Source: Rostratula benghalensis (taxonomy: Eukaryota; Chordata; Aves; Charadriiformes; Rostratulidae). Taken from it: a stretch of DNA of 64,000 nt. Under the pieces are notes generated by a model. It saw nothing but the letters and a program-made list of their open reading frames with translations. It had not been told where the DNA came from and ran no database searches. This document shows, piece by piece, positions 49,001 through 56,590 of this stretch; the stretch's first letter is position 1, and each line of letters starts with the position of its first letter. The stretch lies in contig VXAI01000015.1 in the NCBI GenBank assembly GCA_013399305.1, positions 1,559,965 through 1,623,964 on the forward strand, in the 5' to 3' direction. Both the position numbers and the translations under genes were made by a program.

Positions 49001-50543
49001 CTCCCCTAACACTCCCCAGCTCCTTTCTGATTTGTTTCAGGGGGCAGGCTCTGTTCTTCAGGAGAATTTCAGCACTGAATTAGGACTTGTAGAATAGCTC
49101 AGTGAGGTAAATGTAGAATTTAATCCCAGCATATTTTGGGGATGCAGCAGTGTTTTTGGAAACCACACAATATTTTTTTATATATTTATATATGTGTGTT
49201 TTGCTGGTTCAGATCCCCACGGCTCCATTTGCTAGTGCGAACACAGCTTAAACGCATAGCAGAACCCAGGCTGGCATAAGCTGGTGGACCTGCTGCTTCA
49301 GCTCCAGGTTACACCTGTCAGACCAGGTTGCCACATAAAAAATGTTTTTAGTTTTAGAGCTATTCTGAGCCTATTGAGAGCTGTGTTAAAATCCAGGGTA
49401 GTTTGTTCTGTTTTACAGACACATGTAAAGAAAGAAACTGCCCTTTGAATCCAGTTAATCCATCAAACCCTCTGGCCTCCAGAAAAAGTCAAGGTGTACT
49501 GAAAGAGCTCAGGCTGCCTTGATTTCCAGGCAGACAGAGAGTGTTCCCTTCTGAAGGGTATTTCAGCCCCTGGTCACTGCTGCTGGCATGAGCCAGTCTT
49601 CAAACTGGGGCAAACCCAGTGTGCAGGAGTAAGAGGTGAGAATACAGCACATCCCGGTTGTGCTAGCACTTGCAGAACAGATCTTTGGTAGGCTTTTATC
49701 TAATTACTTTGTGAGTCTTGGGGACAAGACACATTAAGCTTTAGTGTGTAGTGGCCTAGATTTGAAAGATCTTTTGAGGAAAGTGTGTTGTCCATGCTCC
49801 CTGGCAGTAGGTCGTAAGAAAGGAAATTATTTAAGAGTCCTTACAGACTATGGTCTTTTAATTACAGGCATCCTAGAGTGCTTCCTGACTCAATTCAGTT
49901 TGTGTCATCTGTCATAACAAAGTTTTACGCTTCACCTCTCTTAGGGCTTTCAGTGAAGAGCAGCATAATTTTGTTTAACTGGATATTAAACTGGAAAGTG
50001 GTTTTCCTGAGTATTTTATTTCTGATTGTAAGACACAGTGTGGCTTAAGGTCAACAGTGGTGACAGTTAAGCCCTCCTTCCTCCTACAAATGCTTAATCA
50101 ATTAGTTTGCTTCAACAAAGGATTTAAGCAAGTAATTAAATGAACAAACTTTACTGGGATCTGATCCACTAACCTAATGGATGAATGAATTCTCTCATTT
50201 CAGTGGCTTTTCATCAAGTGTATTGGCTTCAAACAGGTTGCTCCCATGCTTGAATACTTTGCAACACTGGGAGTCAGGGTAACAGGGATAATTGTTTATC
50301 CTGAATGAAGCCATTCTGCTGTCACACCTTCATCACTAACATTCCATCTATTGGTATTTCTTTTGATGCAGGGATGACGTGCAGTTGAAGACACCTCACA
50401 GTAAAATAAATGGACAGCCAAAAGGAATATCCAGGTTGGGTTCAACATCAAGTTCCCAGGGGACACCTGTCAGCCCTGCTAGACACTCAAACGTTAAGAA
50501 GGTGTCTGGAGTTGGTGGAACAACCTATGAAATTTCAGTGTAA
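27880..50543 (+). CDS. ZDHHC8: ZDHHC8 palmitoyltransferase gene, coding exons 2-11 (5' partial)
   Basis: Membrane S-acyltransferase of the DHHC family, which attaches palmitate to cytosolic cysteines of target proteins. Ten exons were joined by hand at 27880-28001, 32263-32420, 35662-35834, 36508-36610, 39851-39942, 41607-41739, 42591-42708, 43468-43577, 46490-47526 and 50372-50543. All splice borders are GT/AG, the phases match, and the frame stays open for 738 residues to a TAA at 50541. In order it encodes TM2, a Cys-rich zinc domain with DHHC (catalytic Cys, residue 99 here, about 134 in the full protein), TM3, TM4, a TTxE motif, a CCx7C segment and a long Ser/Pro-rich tail ending EISV. 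Human ZDHHC8 is 765 residues; with about 35 from a missing exon 1 this copy would be about 773. The paralogue ZDHHC5 is the only serious alternative, and the CRD and post-TM4 residues favour ZDHHC8. Known family roles include palmitoylation of synaptic and membrane proteins. Confidence 0.96.
29740..29754. repeat. Poly-A run in intron 2
   Basis: Fifteen A after a purine-rich stretch (29620-29740). It could be a retroposon tail, but no SINE or LINE body is recognised upstream. Confidence 0.7.
30499..30545. repeat. Compact inverted repeat (hairpin) in intron 2
   Basis: A perfect 14-bp arm (30507-30520, aacattaccagtct) pairs with 30527-30540 across a 6-base loop. Five more pairs (30499-30503 with 30541-30545) follow after a 3-base bulge. 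Transcribed RNA would fold into a stable stem. Confidence 0.85.
31431..31570 (-). mobile_element. MIR/CORE-SINE remnant, reverse orientation
   Basis: The order of segments matches the reverse complement of MIR: a gaggctaaatgact block, caagtccacag, a ttagaattcaggact block, then cagtcctgtgctc and accatgctgcc. Identity is degraded, as expected for an ancient SINE. It lies inside intron 2. Confidence 0.75.
32263..32420 (+). CDS. ZDHHC8: ZDHHC8 coding exon 3 (first half of Cys-rich domain)
   Basis: This exon encodes an acidic stretch ([11 protein letters not shown]), the conserved [19 protein letters not shown], and most zinc-binding residues of the DHHC Cys-rich domain. These are Cys 71, 74, 82, 85, 88 and 91 and His 84, ending NCVE. 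The phase is 2 bases in and 0 out, and the donor is gtaaca. Three in-frame AGs occur at the acceptor (ending 32259, 32262 and 32265). The middle one was chosen because it gives the RADEDED junction found in human ZDHHC8. The others would add or remove one Ala. Confidence 0.95.
32421..35661 (+). other. ZDHHC8: ZDHHC8 intron 3
   Basis: A 3.24-kb intron that splits the Cys-rich domain just before DFDHHC. It contains a perfect 20-bp palindrome at 35407-35426 and, near 34950-34990, a weak fragment resembling an old sauropsid repeat. Otherwise the sequence is unremarkable and AT-rich. Confidence 0.9.
35407..35426. repeat. Perfect 20-bp palindrome in intron 3
   Basis: Aggatatttataaatatcct reads identically on both strands with no spacer. 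It lies in AT-rich DNA about 240 bases before exon 4. Confidence 0.9.
35662..35834 (+). CDS. ZDHHC8: ZDHHC8 coding exon 4 (DHHC active site, TM3)
   Basis: The exon opens with [20 protein letters not shown]. The DHHC tetrapeptide is at residues 96-99, and the catalytic Cys codon TGC is at 35677-35679. This Cys forms the acyl-enzyme intermediate in the family. TM3 follows ([25 protein letters not shown]), then a short luminal loop [13 protein letters not shown]. The DF before DHHC is the ZDHHC8 form, whereas human ZDHHC5 has EF. The acceptor is ttctttacaag and the donor gtatcc. All catalytic residues are intact, so the enzyme is predicted to be active. Confidence 0.97.
35835..36507 (+). other. 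ZDHHC8: ZDHHC8 intron 4
   Basis: At 673 bases this is the shortest intron in the gene. Reading through the donor adds about 19 residues ([12 protein letters not shown] and onward) before a stop at 35890-35892, which would truncate the enzyme before TM4. The acceptor side has a long CT-rich tract at 36417-36500. No other feature is visible. Confidence 0.9.
36508..36610 (+). CDS. ZDHHC8: ZDHHC8 coding exon 5 (TM4 and TTxE motif)
   Basis: One base completes the Thr codon split across the intron. The exon then encodes [20 protein letters not shown], the fourth membrane helix, followed by [18 protein letters not shown] at residues 181-184 is the conserved TTxE motif of DHHC enzymes just after TM4, which packs against the active site in solved family structures. 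The Met codon at 36509 is internal and not a start. The acceptor is ggatacag and the donor gtaaga. The pyrimidine tract lies mostly 20-90 bases upstream and is long and CT-rich. Confidence 0.95.
37070..37097. repeat. Alternating purine/pyrimidine tract in intron 5
   Basis: Twenty-eight consecutive bases strictly alternate pyrimidine and purine, mixing GT, GC and CA steps (gtgcgcacgcacacacaca in its second half). Such tracts can adopt Z-DNA under supercoiling and are often length-variable. Confidence 0.85.
38285..38400 (+). mobile_element. Possible MIR-like remnant, forward orientation
   Basis: The segment ctcctggctttgccactg, with a following interrupted pyrimidine-rich part, resembles the middle of MIR. 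The match is short and degraded, so this is tentative. Confidence 0.35.
38815..38935 (-). mobile_element. MIR/CORE-SINE remnant, reverse orientation
   Basis: The segment order gagaaaatgggcacagagat, then agtgctttgcc, then cccaggattgaatgcag follows the reverse complement of MIR with substitutions. It lies in intron 5. A short open frame over it has no coding meaning. Confidence 0.6.
39851..39942 (+). CDS. ZDHHC8: ZDHHC8 coding exon 6 (CCx7C segment)
   Basis: This exon encodes [17 protein letters not shown], then [16 protein letters not shown] with nearby residues belongs to the PaCCT region of DHHC proteins. Cys 201, 202 and 210 here correspond, after adding about 35, to positions 236, 237 and 245. 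Those are the CCx(7-13)C(S/T) cysteines that are themselves palmitoylated in DHHC5, so an amphipathic, self-palmitoylated juxtamembrane helix is expected. [18 protein letters not shown] is the ZDHHC8 version of the motif. The donor is gtaaga. A long open frame on the opposite strand across this exon is judged a shadow. Confidence 0.95.
39943..41606 (+). other. ZDHHC8: ZDHHC8 intron 6
   Basis: A 1.66-kb intron. It contains a 9-bp-arm inverted repeat at 40652-40680 in an AT-rich block (about 40380-40700). The 3' end has an A run near 41420-41433 and a weak acceptor tract. Nothing else was recognised. Confidence 0.9.
40652..40680. repeat. Inverted repeat with 9-bp arms in intron 6
   Basis: Tcagggtgt at 40652-40660 is the exact reverse complement of acaccctga at 40672-40680, with an 11-base loop between. 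It may be a repeat remnant or chance. Confidence 0.7.
41607..41739 (+). CDS. ZDHHC8: ZDHHC8 coding exon 7 (post-membrane linker)
   Basis: The exon encodes [20 protein letters not shown], then [32 protein letters not shown] and the DNG turn are conserved in both ZDHHC5 and ZDHHC8. From memory of the human proteins, QITVKI and NGIQ are closer to ZDHHC5, while YIVEP and SV are closer to ZDHHC8, so this copy looks less derived than the mammalian ZDHHC8. The segment is cytosolic, basic and probably partly beta-structured. The acceptor (aattaatcag) has a weak, A/T-rich pyrimidine tract. The donor is gtaaga. Confidence 0.94.
41740..42590 (+). other. ZDHHC8: ZDHHC8 intron 7
   Basis: An 851-base intron with a standard gtaaga donor and gttttcag acceptor. 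Several short overlapping open frames on both strands (41943-42223) have no family match and are treated as chance. No repeat was recognised. Confidence 0.9.
42591..42708 (+). CDS. ZDHHC8: ZDHHC8 coding exon 8 (cytosolic tail)
   Basis: The exon encodes [20 protein letters not shown], then [19 protein letters not shown]. It starts in phase 0 after gttttcag and leaves one base over before gtatag. The family motif is SKSKGSL-acidic; here the Gly is replaced by Ile (SKSKISLE). PPLPPK is a proline-rich stretch of the type bound by SH3 domains, shared with ZDHHC8 of other vertebrates. The region is predicted disordered and cytosolic. Confidence 0.93.
42709..43467 (+). other. ZDHHC8: ZDHHC8 intron 8
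   Basis: A 759-base AT-rich intron. It has a local duplication around an atactctta motif near 43090-43110 and a 20-T run that serves as the acceptor tract (43439-43458). An open frame crosses from the intron into exon 9, but it is out of keeping with the family and was not accepted. Confidence 0.9.
43439..43458 (+). repeat. Run of 20 T in the exon 9 acceptor tract
   Basis: An uninterrupted T run lies immediately 5' of cttctacag at the exon 9 acceptor. Such runs are length-unstable and overlap the binding site for U2AF. Confidence 0.9.
43468..43577 (+). CDS. ZDHHC8: ZDHHC8 coding exon 9 (cytosolic tail, SPPTPAMYK motif)
   Basis: The exon encodes [20 protein letters not shown], then [17 protein letters not shown] (the first Glu codon is split across the intron). 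SPPTPxMYKxRP is a signature shared by ZDHHC5 and ZDHHC8. It contains two minimal Ser/Thr-Pro phosphorylation sites. Its acceptor has an unusual pyrimidine tract: a run of 20 T at 43439-43458, then cttctacag. The donor is gtaagc in phase 0. Confidence 0.94.
43578..46489 (+). other. ZDHHC8: ZDHHC8 intron 9
   Basis: A 2.91-kb intron. A perfect 11-bp tandem duplication (atgctatagat twice) lies at 44939-44960. Nothing else stands out; no coding signal or clear transposon was recognised. Confidence 0.9.
44939..44960. repeat. 11-bp tandem duplication in intron 9
   Basis: The unit atgctatagat occurs twice, back to back and perfectly conserved. It is probably a slippage or small duplication event. 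Confidence 0.85.
46490..47526 (+). CDS. ZDHHC8: ZDHHC8 coding exon 10 (long disordered tail)
   Basis: This 1037-base exon encodes residues 337-681, the bulk of the cytosolic tail. Conserved blocks shared with human ZDHHC8 are [23 protein letters not shown], a KSEG-Thr-Pro block, [72 protein letters not shown]-like [21 protein letters not shown] and [13 protein letters not shown]. The blocks between them are variable. Composition is Ser/Pro-rich with many SP sites, and no globular domain is visible. The charged EEREKLL stretch may form a short helix. The frame starts in phase 0 with ATC ACC ATG; the ATG is internal. It ends two bases into an Arg codon before gtacgt. Confidence 0.96.
47527..50371 (+). 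other. ZDHHC8: ZDHHC8 intron 10
   Basis: A 2.85-kb intron. Translation past the donor meets a TAG four codons after the Arg at the junction (RYVLL, stop at 47540-47542), so its retention would remove the PDZ-binding tail. A T/TA-rich tract lies at 49170-49200. No other feature was recognised. Confidence 0.9.
50372..50543 (+). CDS. ZDHHC8: ZDHHC8 last coding exon 11 (PDZ-binding C terminus)
   Basis: The exon completes the Arg codon and encodes [20 protein letters not shown], a short Ser-rich linker with TPVSPAR, then [17 protein letters not shown] and a TAA stop at 50541-50543. [15 protein letters not shown] is essentially identical in ZDHHC5 and ZDHHC8 of vertebrates. The last residues (Ile at -2, Val at 0) fit a class II PDZ ligand. 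Known family behaviour is that this tail recruits PDZ proteins such as PICK1 and GRIP1. The acceptor is ttgatgcag. Confidence 0.96.
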
Positions 50544-50732
50544 AATAAAATTAATTAAAAACAAAGAGCCATCCACTCAGCCAGCCATGAAGCTAGGAGC
50601 ACTGTGAAGACTCAAATAACAACAAAGAAGGAGCAGCAGCAGCCGGCCACTCTCCTTTTTCTTGTTTTGGGTTTGTTCTGTTTTTGTCTTTCTCTTTTGG
50701 CCAAAAACCAGCTGCAGCCTTATTCTTGAGGG

Positions 50733-50738
50733 AATAAA
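50733..50738 (+). promoter_or_regulatory. Candidate proximal polyadenylation signal AATAAA
   Basis: A canonical hexamer lies about 190 bases after the ZDHHC8 stop. The following 60 bases lack a strong GT-rich element, so it may be weak or unused. Another AATAAA at 50544-50549 starts immediately after the stop codon and is even less likely to be used. Confidence 0.35.
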
Positions 50739-51235
50739 ATTGTACAGTCCATCAGACTTTTCCTGAACTGACAGGTGGGAACTGGCTATGACCTAACACC
50801 ACAGCCACAGAGCGGATTTCTTCATGCAGGAGAGCACTAAAGCCATTGTGCGTGCATCTGTCCAACAGCCCTGTTGTTTACCAGTTGTGCTGTGAAAAAG
50901 TATGGTCAGTCCAGGATTATTCAGTTTTTCCTATGCCCCCTCCCAGTTCTTCTGGTGAGCGATGTGTCCGGCAGGAGTCAGAGGTCTCAACTGCTATTTT
51001 CCTGCTGCCGTGGAAAGCAGGCTCCCCGTGCTGGCCGGTCTGTGGGTGCAAGAACTGCTCTGTGTCCCCCAGGCACTGCAGGTCGCGTTCCTCCTACTGA
51101 GATGGAGCAAGCCAAGGGCACCTGGGCCACGAACGCTGTGTCATCTTTCAAAGCCTCCCTGGTCCCGGATGGGAGCGGGAGAAAGGATAGGAACAGCTTC
51201 TCACTGTCTGCTGTTTGCCTCCCCCTGTGTGAAAT

Positions 51236-51260
51236 TGTGTGTGTGTGCGCGCGCGTGTGT
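51236..51260. repeat. Alternating TG/CG tract in the ZDHHC8 3' UTR
   Basis: Twenty-five bases strictly alternate: TG repeats, then a CGCGCGCG core, then GTGTGT. The CG core flanked by TG makes this a strong Z-DNA-type sequence. It is probably transcribed as 3' UTR. Confidence 0.85.
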
Positions 51261-52849
51261 CAGTCTCTCGTGGAAAAGGACCACAGCACCAGTAAGGATC
51301 TTCCACTCTGACCTCTTGCTCCGTCTGGTTTTTAAAGGCTTCTCTGACTGGGAAACAAAACCAAGCAGACTAAAAAGGAAATGTTTGGATGTGAACATAT
51401 TTTTGAACAGCTATCAGCTGCTTTCCCTGCACCCTTCTTATTACCTGGTGGATTTAGGCAGTACCATGGTTTACTGCCTTGCCCTGGTGCCGTCGGTGTA
51501 ATCCTGCAGCAAGGTTATCATAATCTGTTGAATTTCCAGTCTGTGTAACTGAGCCAAGCATACATCTAAAGGATATACATTTTCTGTCTGCCTAATTACT
51601 AGCACATTCCCTCTGATCTTCAATACTGTTAGACAAAGGATTTTCCATTTGAGTTTTTTTTTCCCCAGGGAACAACTTTTTTAAAATATCAATCAAACCT
51701 ATTTAACATTTTGAGATTTCCTTTTCCTTTCTCCAGAAAACTGCATTTCCTTTGTTGGATTTAAAGACAGCTTTACTATAAAAATCAAGAAAGGGGTGCA
51801 TTACTTTTTGTCACAAATATGATGACTCTGGCAAAGCTAATTTTGGGACAAATGAAATATTTTCTTTTCTCCATTCATTATCTTCTTTTCCTTCCCATTC
51901 AGTTACCACCTCAGAAGTCAAAAGTACTGAGATCTGGACCAATGCTAACTAGCCAGATTGTGTGTGCAGTTAAAAATATCCTGAGCAACTGGTGCCAAAG
52001 TCACTAAAAATTATTATTTATCACTGAACCAGTCAGCATATGAAACCTCAACTTTCCACCTGGTTCTCCTGATGAATAGTTTTAACTAGAGAGCTAAATT
52101 CATCATTTTTCAGGATATTTGTTGCAAGGGACTGAATCCTTTTCAGTCCTTGACTTGAATGGAGAGCTCTCTATATACTTGGTAGCGATTCAGAATGTGT
52201 TGATAACATCTTACTTGTTTCTATGTCTGTTGAGATTAATTATTCCAGGAGGCAAATATTGACCTCAGTTTTGCCTGATTAAAATTTATCTTTTGATTTG
52301 ACAAATCCTGAAAACTGCTGCAATACATGCTTTATATGTCTCTTGTATATCACATCATTTTTTGGAGAGAAAGGTTGAAGAGAACATAAGAAAGTTAATC
52401 ATCTCTTTGTGTAATGCTCTATGTTGTCTGAAGGGAGAAATCTGAAAAGTGGTGCAGCTGCAACAGGCTAAAGTTATGAGAGAGTCAACTAGAAATCAAT
52501 ATATTTTTTATTGCCTTGATGACATTTTAAATGCCTACTGAAGGGACATTGCAGAGCAGAGAAGCAATAGTCTTTCTATGCAGATTTGCTCACTGGCATG
52601 TGAAATATTGGCTTTATTTGGAGGCACTACAGTACCAGAAAGATGCTGGCAAACTGGATCAGGTACAGACAGAGCAATATATGTTAAAAGACTGTGGATG
52701 GGCTGGGTGATGAGAAGATTTAAAGGGCTAAAAACATGCCACTGGCTAAGCAATGAAGTGGAAATTGAGTATCATCATTTTACAAACACATTAGTTAAAA
52801 GATGTAAAACCAAAGGTAAATTGACGGGTTGTGACTAGTAACCAATGGT

Positions 52850-53055
52850 CTACATTTAGAAGGCAGAGGAAAAGACAGAGGGGAAGTGGCAGTGGAATAG
52901 TCTTCCAAGGCAGAGTATTGGAGATTAACTGTTTGGGACAGTCAGACTATGTTTGGACAAGTCATTAAAAACATTTCCATAAGAGGTGAGCCTGCAGGGG
53001 CAAGGGGCTAGACCAGATGGCCTTATAGATTTCTTCCATCTTTAACTGTTATTAA
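52850..53055 (+). mobile_element. CR1 LINE 3' end fragment
   Basis: The segment order matches the 3' UTR of CR1: a ggaatagtcttccaaggcag block, gtttggacaagtcattaaaa, then ggggctagaccagatggcct and an atttcttccatctttaactg tail. CR1 is the dominant LINE of birds, turtles and crocodilians. Only the 3' end is present, consistent with 5' truncation. No open frame remains. Confidence 0.7.
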
Positions 53056-53992
53056 TCTGCAACTCTACCCTGATGTTTACTCCTCAGGAAGATGCAGTAT
53101 TTCCTCAAGGACTGGAATTCACTCTGGTGCATAGAGTATCACAAGACTTACTTATTTTTAAAGTATCATGTATGCCATATGTAAGCCCTGAAAAGAGGGG
53201 ACATGTGAGACACTGAATTTGAGTGAGGAAGCTAGACAAGGGCACATTTTACCATGTATCTTTGAATACGTACATGAAATTCATGCAAGCAAGGCTGAAA
53301 ATTTGCACCAATGTAATATTTGAGATTTGCATCCCAGTGATGCTCCACTTTGATCTTTCTTTCTCCTGCATTTATAAACAAAAAAGCTACTGAGGAACTT
53401 GAAAGGCCAAAGAGCCTTTGAAGTTAACTACATTAGTTCATGAGAGAATTTCTCAGTAAGACTAAACACAGTATTGTGTGTATAAAGCACTAATATCCAG
53501 GGTTATTTTGACATAGTTCACAAGGGGTAAGGGAGGAAAGAATGAATGCACTGTGTCATTACAGGTTCAGATGTAAGGATTATATATTTTGTGAGTAGTT
53601 TTGCCCACAGTTGAGAGATATTTGACTTGTTAATAGGTTTACAATGGTACCAAAGTATTTTTTTTTTTCCTTTTGAGGTTTGCATATAATTCAGTGCACA
53701 TAGCCTGGAGTAAATTATTCAAATCTTCTGAAAGAATAATCTAAGCAGAGCTGTTAACAGGAGATTGCATGCAGCAAATCCAGACTGATTTCCATCCAAG
53801 GCACTGAACCTGCAGCTATTTTCTCATCCGTGTAAGTGTCTGCTTCCATAGCTCCTGTTGTGGGACTGGGGACCTATTTATTAAGGCTAATTTTGAAGCA
53901 GAATCCAGCCCATGTTAAAGTACCATTTTTTGAGCAGTTTACAGACTAAGCAGTAAGGTTCTGTCCAGATAGTCTCAGTTTTCACAGACACT

Positions 53993-54085
53993 GCAGGCCA
54001 AATCTTCAGCTGCTGTAAATTGGTGTGGCTCCATCAAAGCTCGTTTAAGTGATGCTAATTTATGGTAGGTGGGGATCAGCCATGA
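53993..54085. repeat. Palindromic sauropsid-type repeat remnant
   Basis: A ggccaaatcttcagctgctg arm with taaattggtgtggctcc is followed about 20 bases on by an imperfect inverted copy ending atttatggtaggtggggatc. Such folded elements containing agctg-tgtaaatt-ggtgtagctcc are, from memory, frequent old repeats in turtles, crocodilians and birds. I cannot name the family with certainty. Confidence 0.5.
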
Positions 54086-54532
54086 AAATCCAGCACAAGT
54101 TAACTCATCTTGTAAAGTAACTATTTTTGTCATGTTTATTTCATGTTTCAGAAGTCTTAAATCTTTTCAACGTGTTTTTATTTTTAGCTGTGGATTGTAG
54201 TACTTATTTAAAAAACAGCAATAGGTTTTGTTTAGTTTATGCATCAATTTTCATTGCATATTGCATTTTATTAGCCGTTTGTTCCCTGTTCATACACTCC
54301 CATTTAGGTTCCAGGTTTTCATTGTAGTACAATCTGCCTTGAAAAGTTGGATCTCTGTATCTTCAATTGTATAATATATTGAGTATTATGAAATTAAATG
54401 TACCTTACTACATGGGTGGGAGAGAGAGGAAATACTTTTACTTGAAGCCTTAAATTTTTTTTTTATTTTTTTTTTACTACTATGTTTGTTGACCTCATAG
54501 GAAAGTCTAAATAGCAAAGACTTTGAAACTCT

Positions 54533-54576
54533 GGGCCAAATACTGCACTGATGTACACCCAGCATTTGGCCCCCTA
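54533..54576. repeat. Short inverted-repeat remnant (GGGCCAAAT arms)
   Basis: Gggccaaatactgcactg is followed by a segment ending agcatttggcccc. GGGCCAAAT and ATTTGGCCC form 9-bp inverted arms. The interior (gatgtacaccc) resembles the same class of old sauropsid repeat as the one 500 bases upstream. Confidence 0.5.
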
Positions 54577-55051
54577 TGTCAAAACTGGATGCAGACATAA
54601 CCTGAAGTGAACAAGGGAAAAAGCCTCAGGGTGGCATATTTTCCTTAAGATCATTAATACAGTCTCAAAATGTGTCTGTAAGCAAGTATGTTAAAGAAGT
54701 CTTCAAGTTTTTAATTTTTAAGAAAGGTGATAGCAGGAACTGCCCTAATATCTGACATTTGCATTTTCTTTTTAAATTAAACAAAACAAACCCAATGTAA
54801 TTGCTTAGTTTGGTTAAAGTCAGCTCTAAGGGTTGCACAGAGCTATGTGTTAGTAGCCAGGTGCAGCAATGAACTGTGTTGTGTTGCTGTTCTAAAATTG
54901 CTAATGGAGCATAATGTTATGTCAACTTGGCCTAAGATAATCACCTCGTGGGCGTTACAATGGACGTTCCTCAGATGATGCCTATTCTCCTATAAGCCTA
55001 ATGTGGAAATTGCAATGTGGTTTTCTTTGGACTGTATCNTGGTCCAGGCTA

Positions 55052-55083
55052 GAGATAGAGATATAGATATATATATATATATT
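55052..55083. repeat. GATA/TA microsatellite
   Basis: Degenerate agagatagagatatagat passes into a run of TA dinucleotides. It follows closely after the single undetermined base at 55039. Confidence 0.8.
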
Positions 55084-56530
55084 CAATATTTTTTTGTGTG
55101 TGGGAAAGATGGGGTCAAGGTTGCTGTCTCTGACAGTCTGGAAAGTTAATGTCGAACCGTTTTTATGGTCTGTATTTCACCTGTTCTGCCACCTTGAATT
55201 GTTGGAATGTATCCGTGCAGGCTTTGTGGAGCTCTGTCTGTAACCTTTTTTGTGGCTCTCGTAATACATATATATTTTTTAAACCTTTGAGTCACTTCAG
55301 TGTTTTAAATTGTCTGGTTTTCTCTGGTGAGTTACACCTGAGATGCATTTGTTTGCTGCGATGGTTCATGGGGTGCTGCCCTTTTTCACTTCCACTTGTG
55401 CAAAACGTGAACTGAAACTGGAAAGGCCAGTTCCAGTGCAAAATCTGCAGCTGACAAAATATTAAAAGATGTGATTGAGGGTAAGTCTCATTTTCAAGGT
55501 TCTTATGGTAAAGCAGAAAACATGCTGAGTCTTCAGGCAAGTGTCTCATAGTTATGAGCAATGGATCCTGCTTTGAGTAAGTGAAACACCACTAAATGAA
55601 GTTTTCTGTGCTGCGTTTTACTGAAGTTGTGGGGTTAATAGGGATCCTGTGATCCTGCACAGTTGGGAATTGTTGCTACAGACTAACTGTGGAAAAAATG
55701 TTGCATTGGTATTTGCTGAAATGTTCTGTCCAGGATATCTGGATTTATAGATCCCAAATAGGTACAAGTTTTAATTACCTTCATCTGTCTGTCTGGTTTT
55801 AGTCTTTGCAAATATGTCTGTTTGATGTGTGAGACTGGCTTACAACACACACAGTTGCCAAGCCCTCCTAACAGCAGCTGCTGCAGCATTTCTGATGCCA
55901 TAATTTGCATATATAGGCTAATTACATCAAGCAAGGATCCATTCAAGCATGTTCATTATAAATGCCAGTCATATTTGAGTGCTGTTTTGTCTTCACATGG
56001 CAGAGATGACCTTATATGTAGAATGGCCAAAAACAATCACCAGGCTCCACTGATGCTGGCTACATCAAACAGAATTATAAGAGCTCACAATCTGTTTTAG
56101 TCCATTCTATTTAAAGACATTTTGGCTTACAGTGATCTTGTCTTTCCTCTCTCTAACTAATAGATACATTATCCAAGTTTGTATTCATTTTTCCATTATT
56201 GTTATTTTTTTATTCTGCAGGACAAGTTTCAGTTCACATTTTGGAATATAATGAGAGACAAAGGAAACTGTTTATACAGGTGAATATATCTTTTAAGAGA
56301 GGAGCAGTTATATAATAAAGGGATTAGAATTACTGTCAAAATAGGTTTTGTTCATCTTGTCACAATAACTTGAATTTTAAAGTAAGGCTTATTTCACAGC
56401 TGATATCTCTGTAACCCTGAAACATTTTTAAAATGTCTTGGTTAGACATTTCAAATTATATGAAGGAATATGATCTACTTTTACAGATTAAAGACAGTCC
56501 TTAAGAAGTGGTGGTTCATTTTACAGTGCC

Positions 56531-56590
56531 TTATATATGTGTATATATACATGTGTATATAATGCCTATATGTATATAATGTATACAGAA
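56531..56590. repeat. TA/TG-rich simple repeat
   Basis: Interrupted TATATG, TATATA and TGTATA units over about 60 bases. Low-complexity DNA with no coding content. Confidence 0.8.

Larger units (their letters stand above)
50544..55300 (+). other. ZDHHC8: ZDHHC8 3' UTR (end uncertain) and immediate downstream DNA
   Basis: The UTR begins directly after the TAA at 50541-50543. Its 3' end cannot be fixed from sequence. An early end shortly after the AATAAA at 50733-50738 is possible. A long UTR reaching about 55.3 kb is also possible, because 54920-55290 reads like a unique 3' UTR end, with an AATACA variant signal near 55262 followed by GT-rich sequence. A CR1 fragment and two palindromic repeat fragments lie inside the longer version. 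A 25-base alternating tract is at 51236-51260. Open frames at 50846-51501 are judged chance in a C/G-richer stretch. Confidence 0.5.

Noticed and set aside
50846..51501. Overlapping open frames in three + strand frames, longest 179 codons
   Set aside because: They lie directly in the ZDHHC8 3' UTR in C/G-richer DNA. All three frames are open at once and none resembles a protein; one includes the TG/CG repeat as CVCARAC-type residues.
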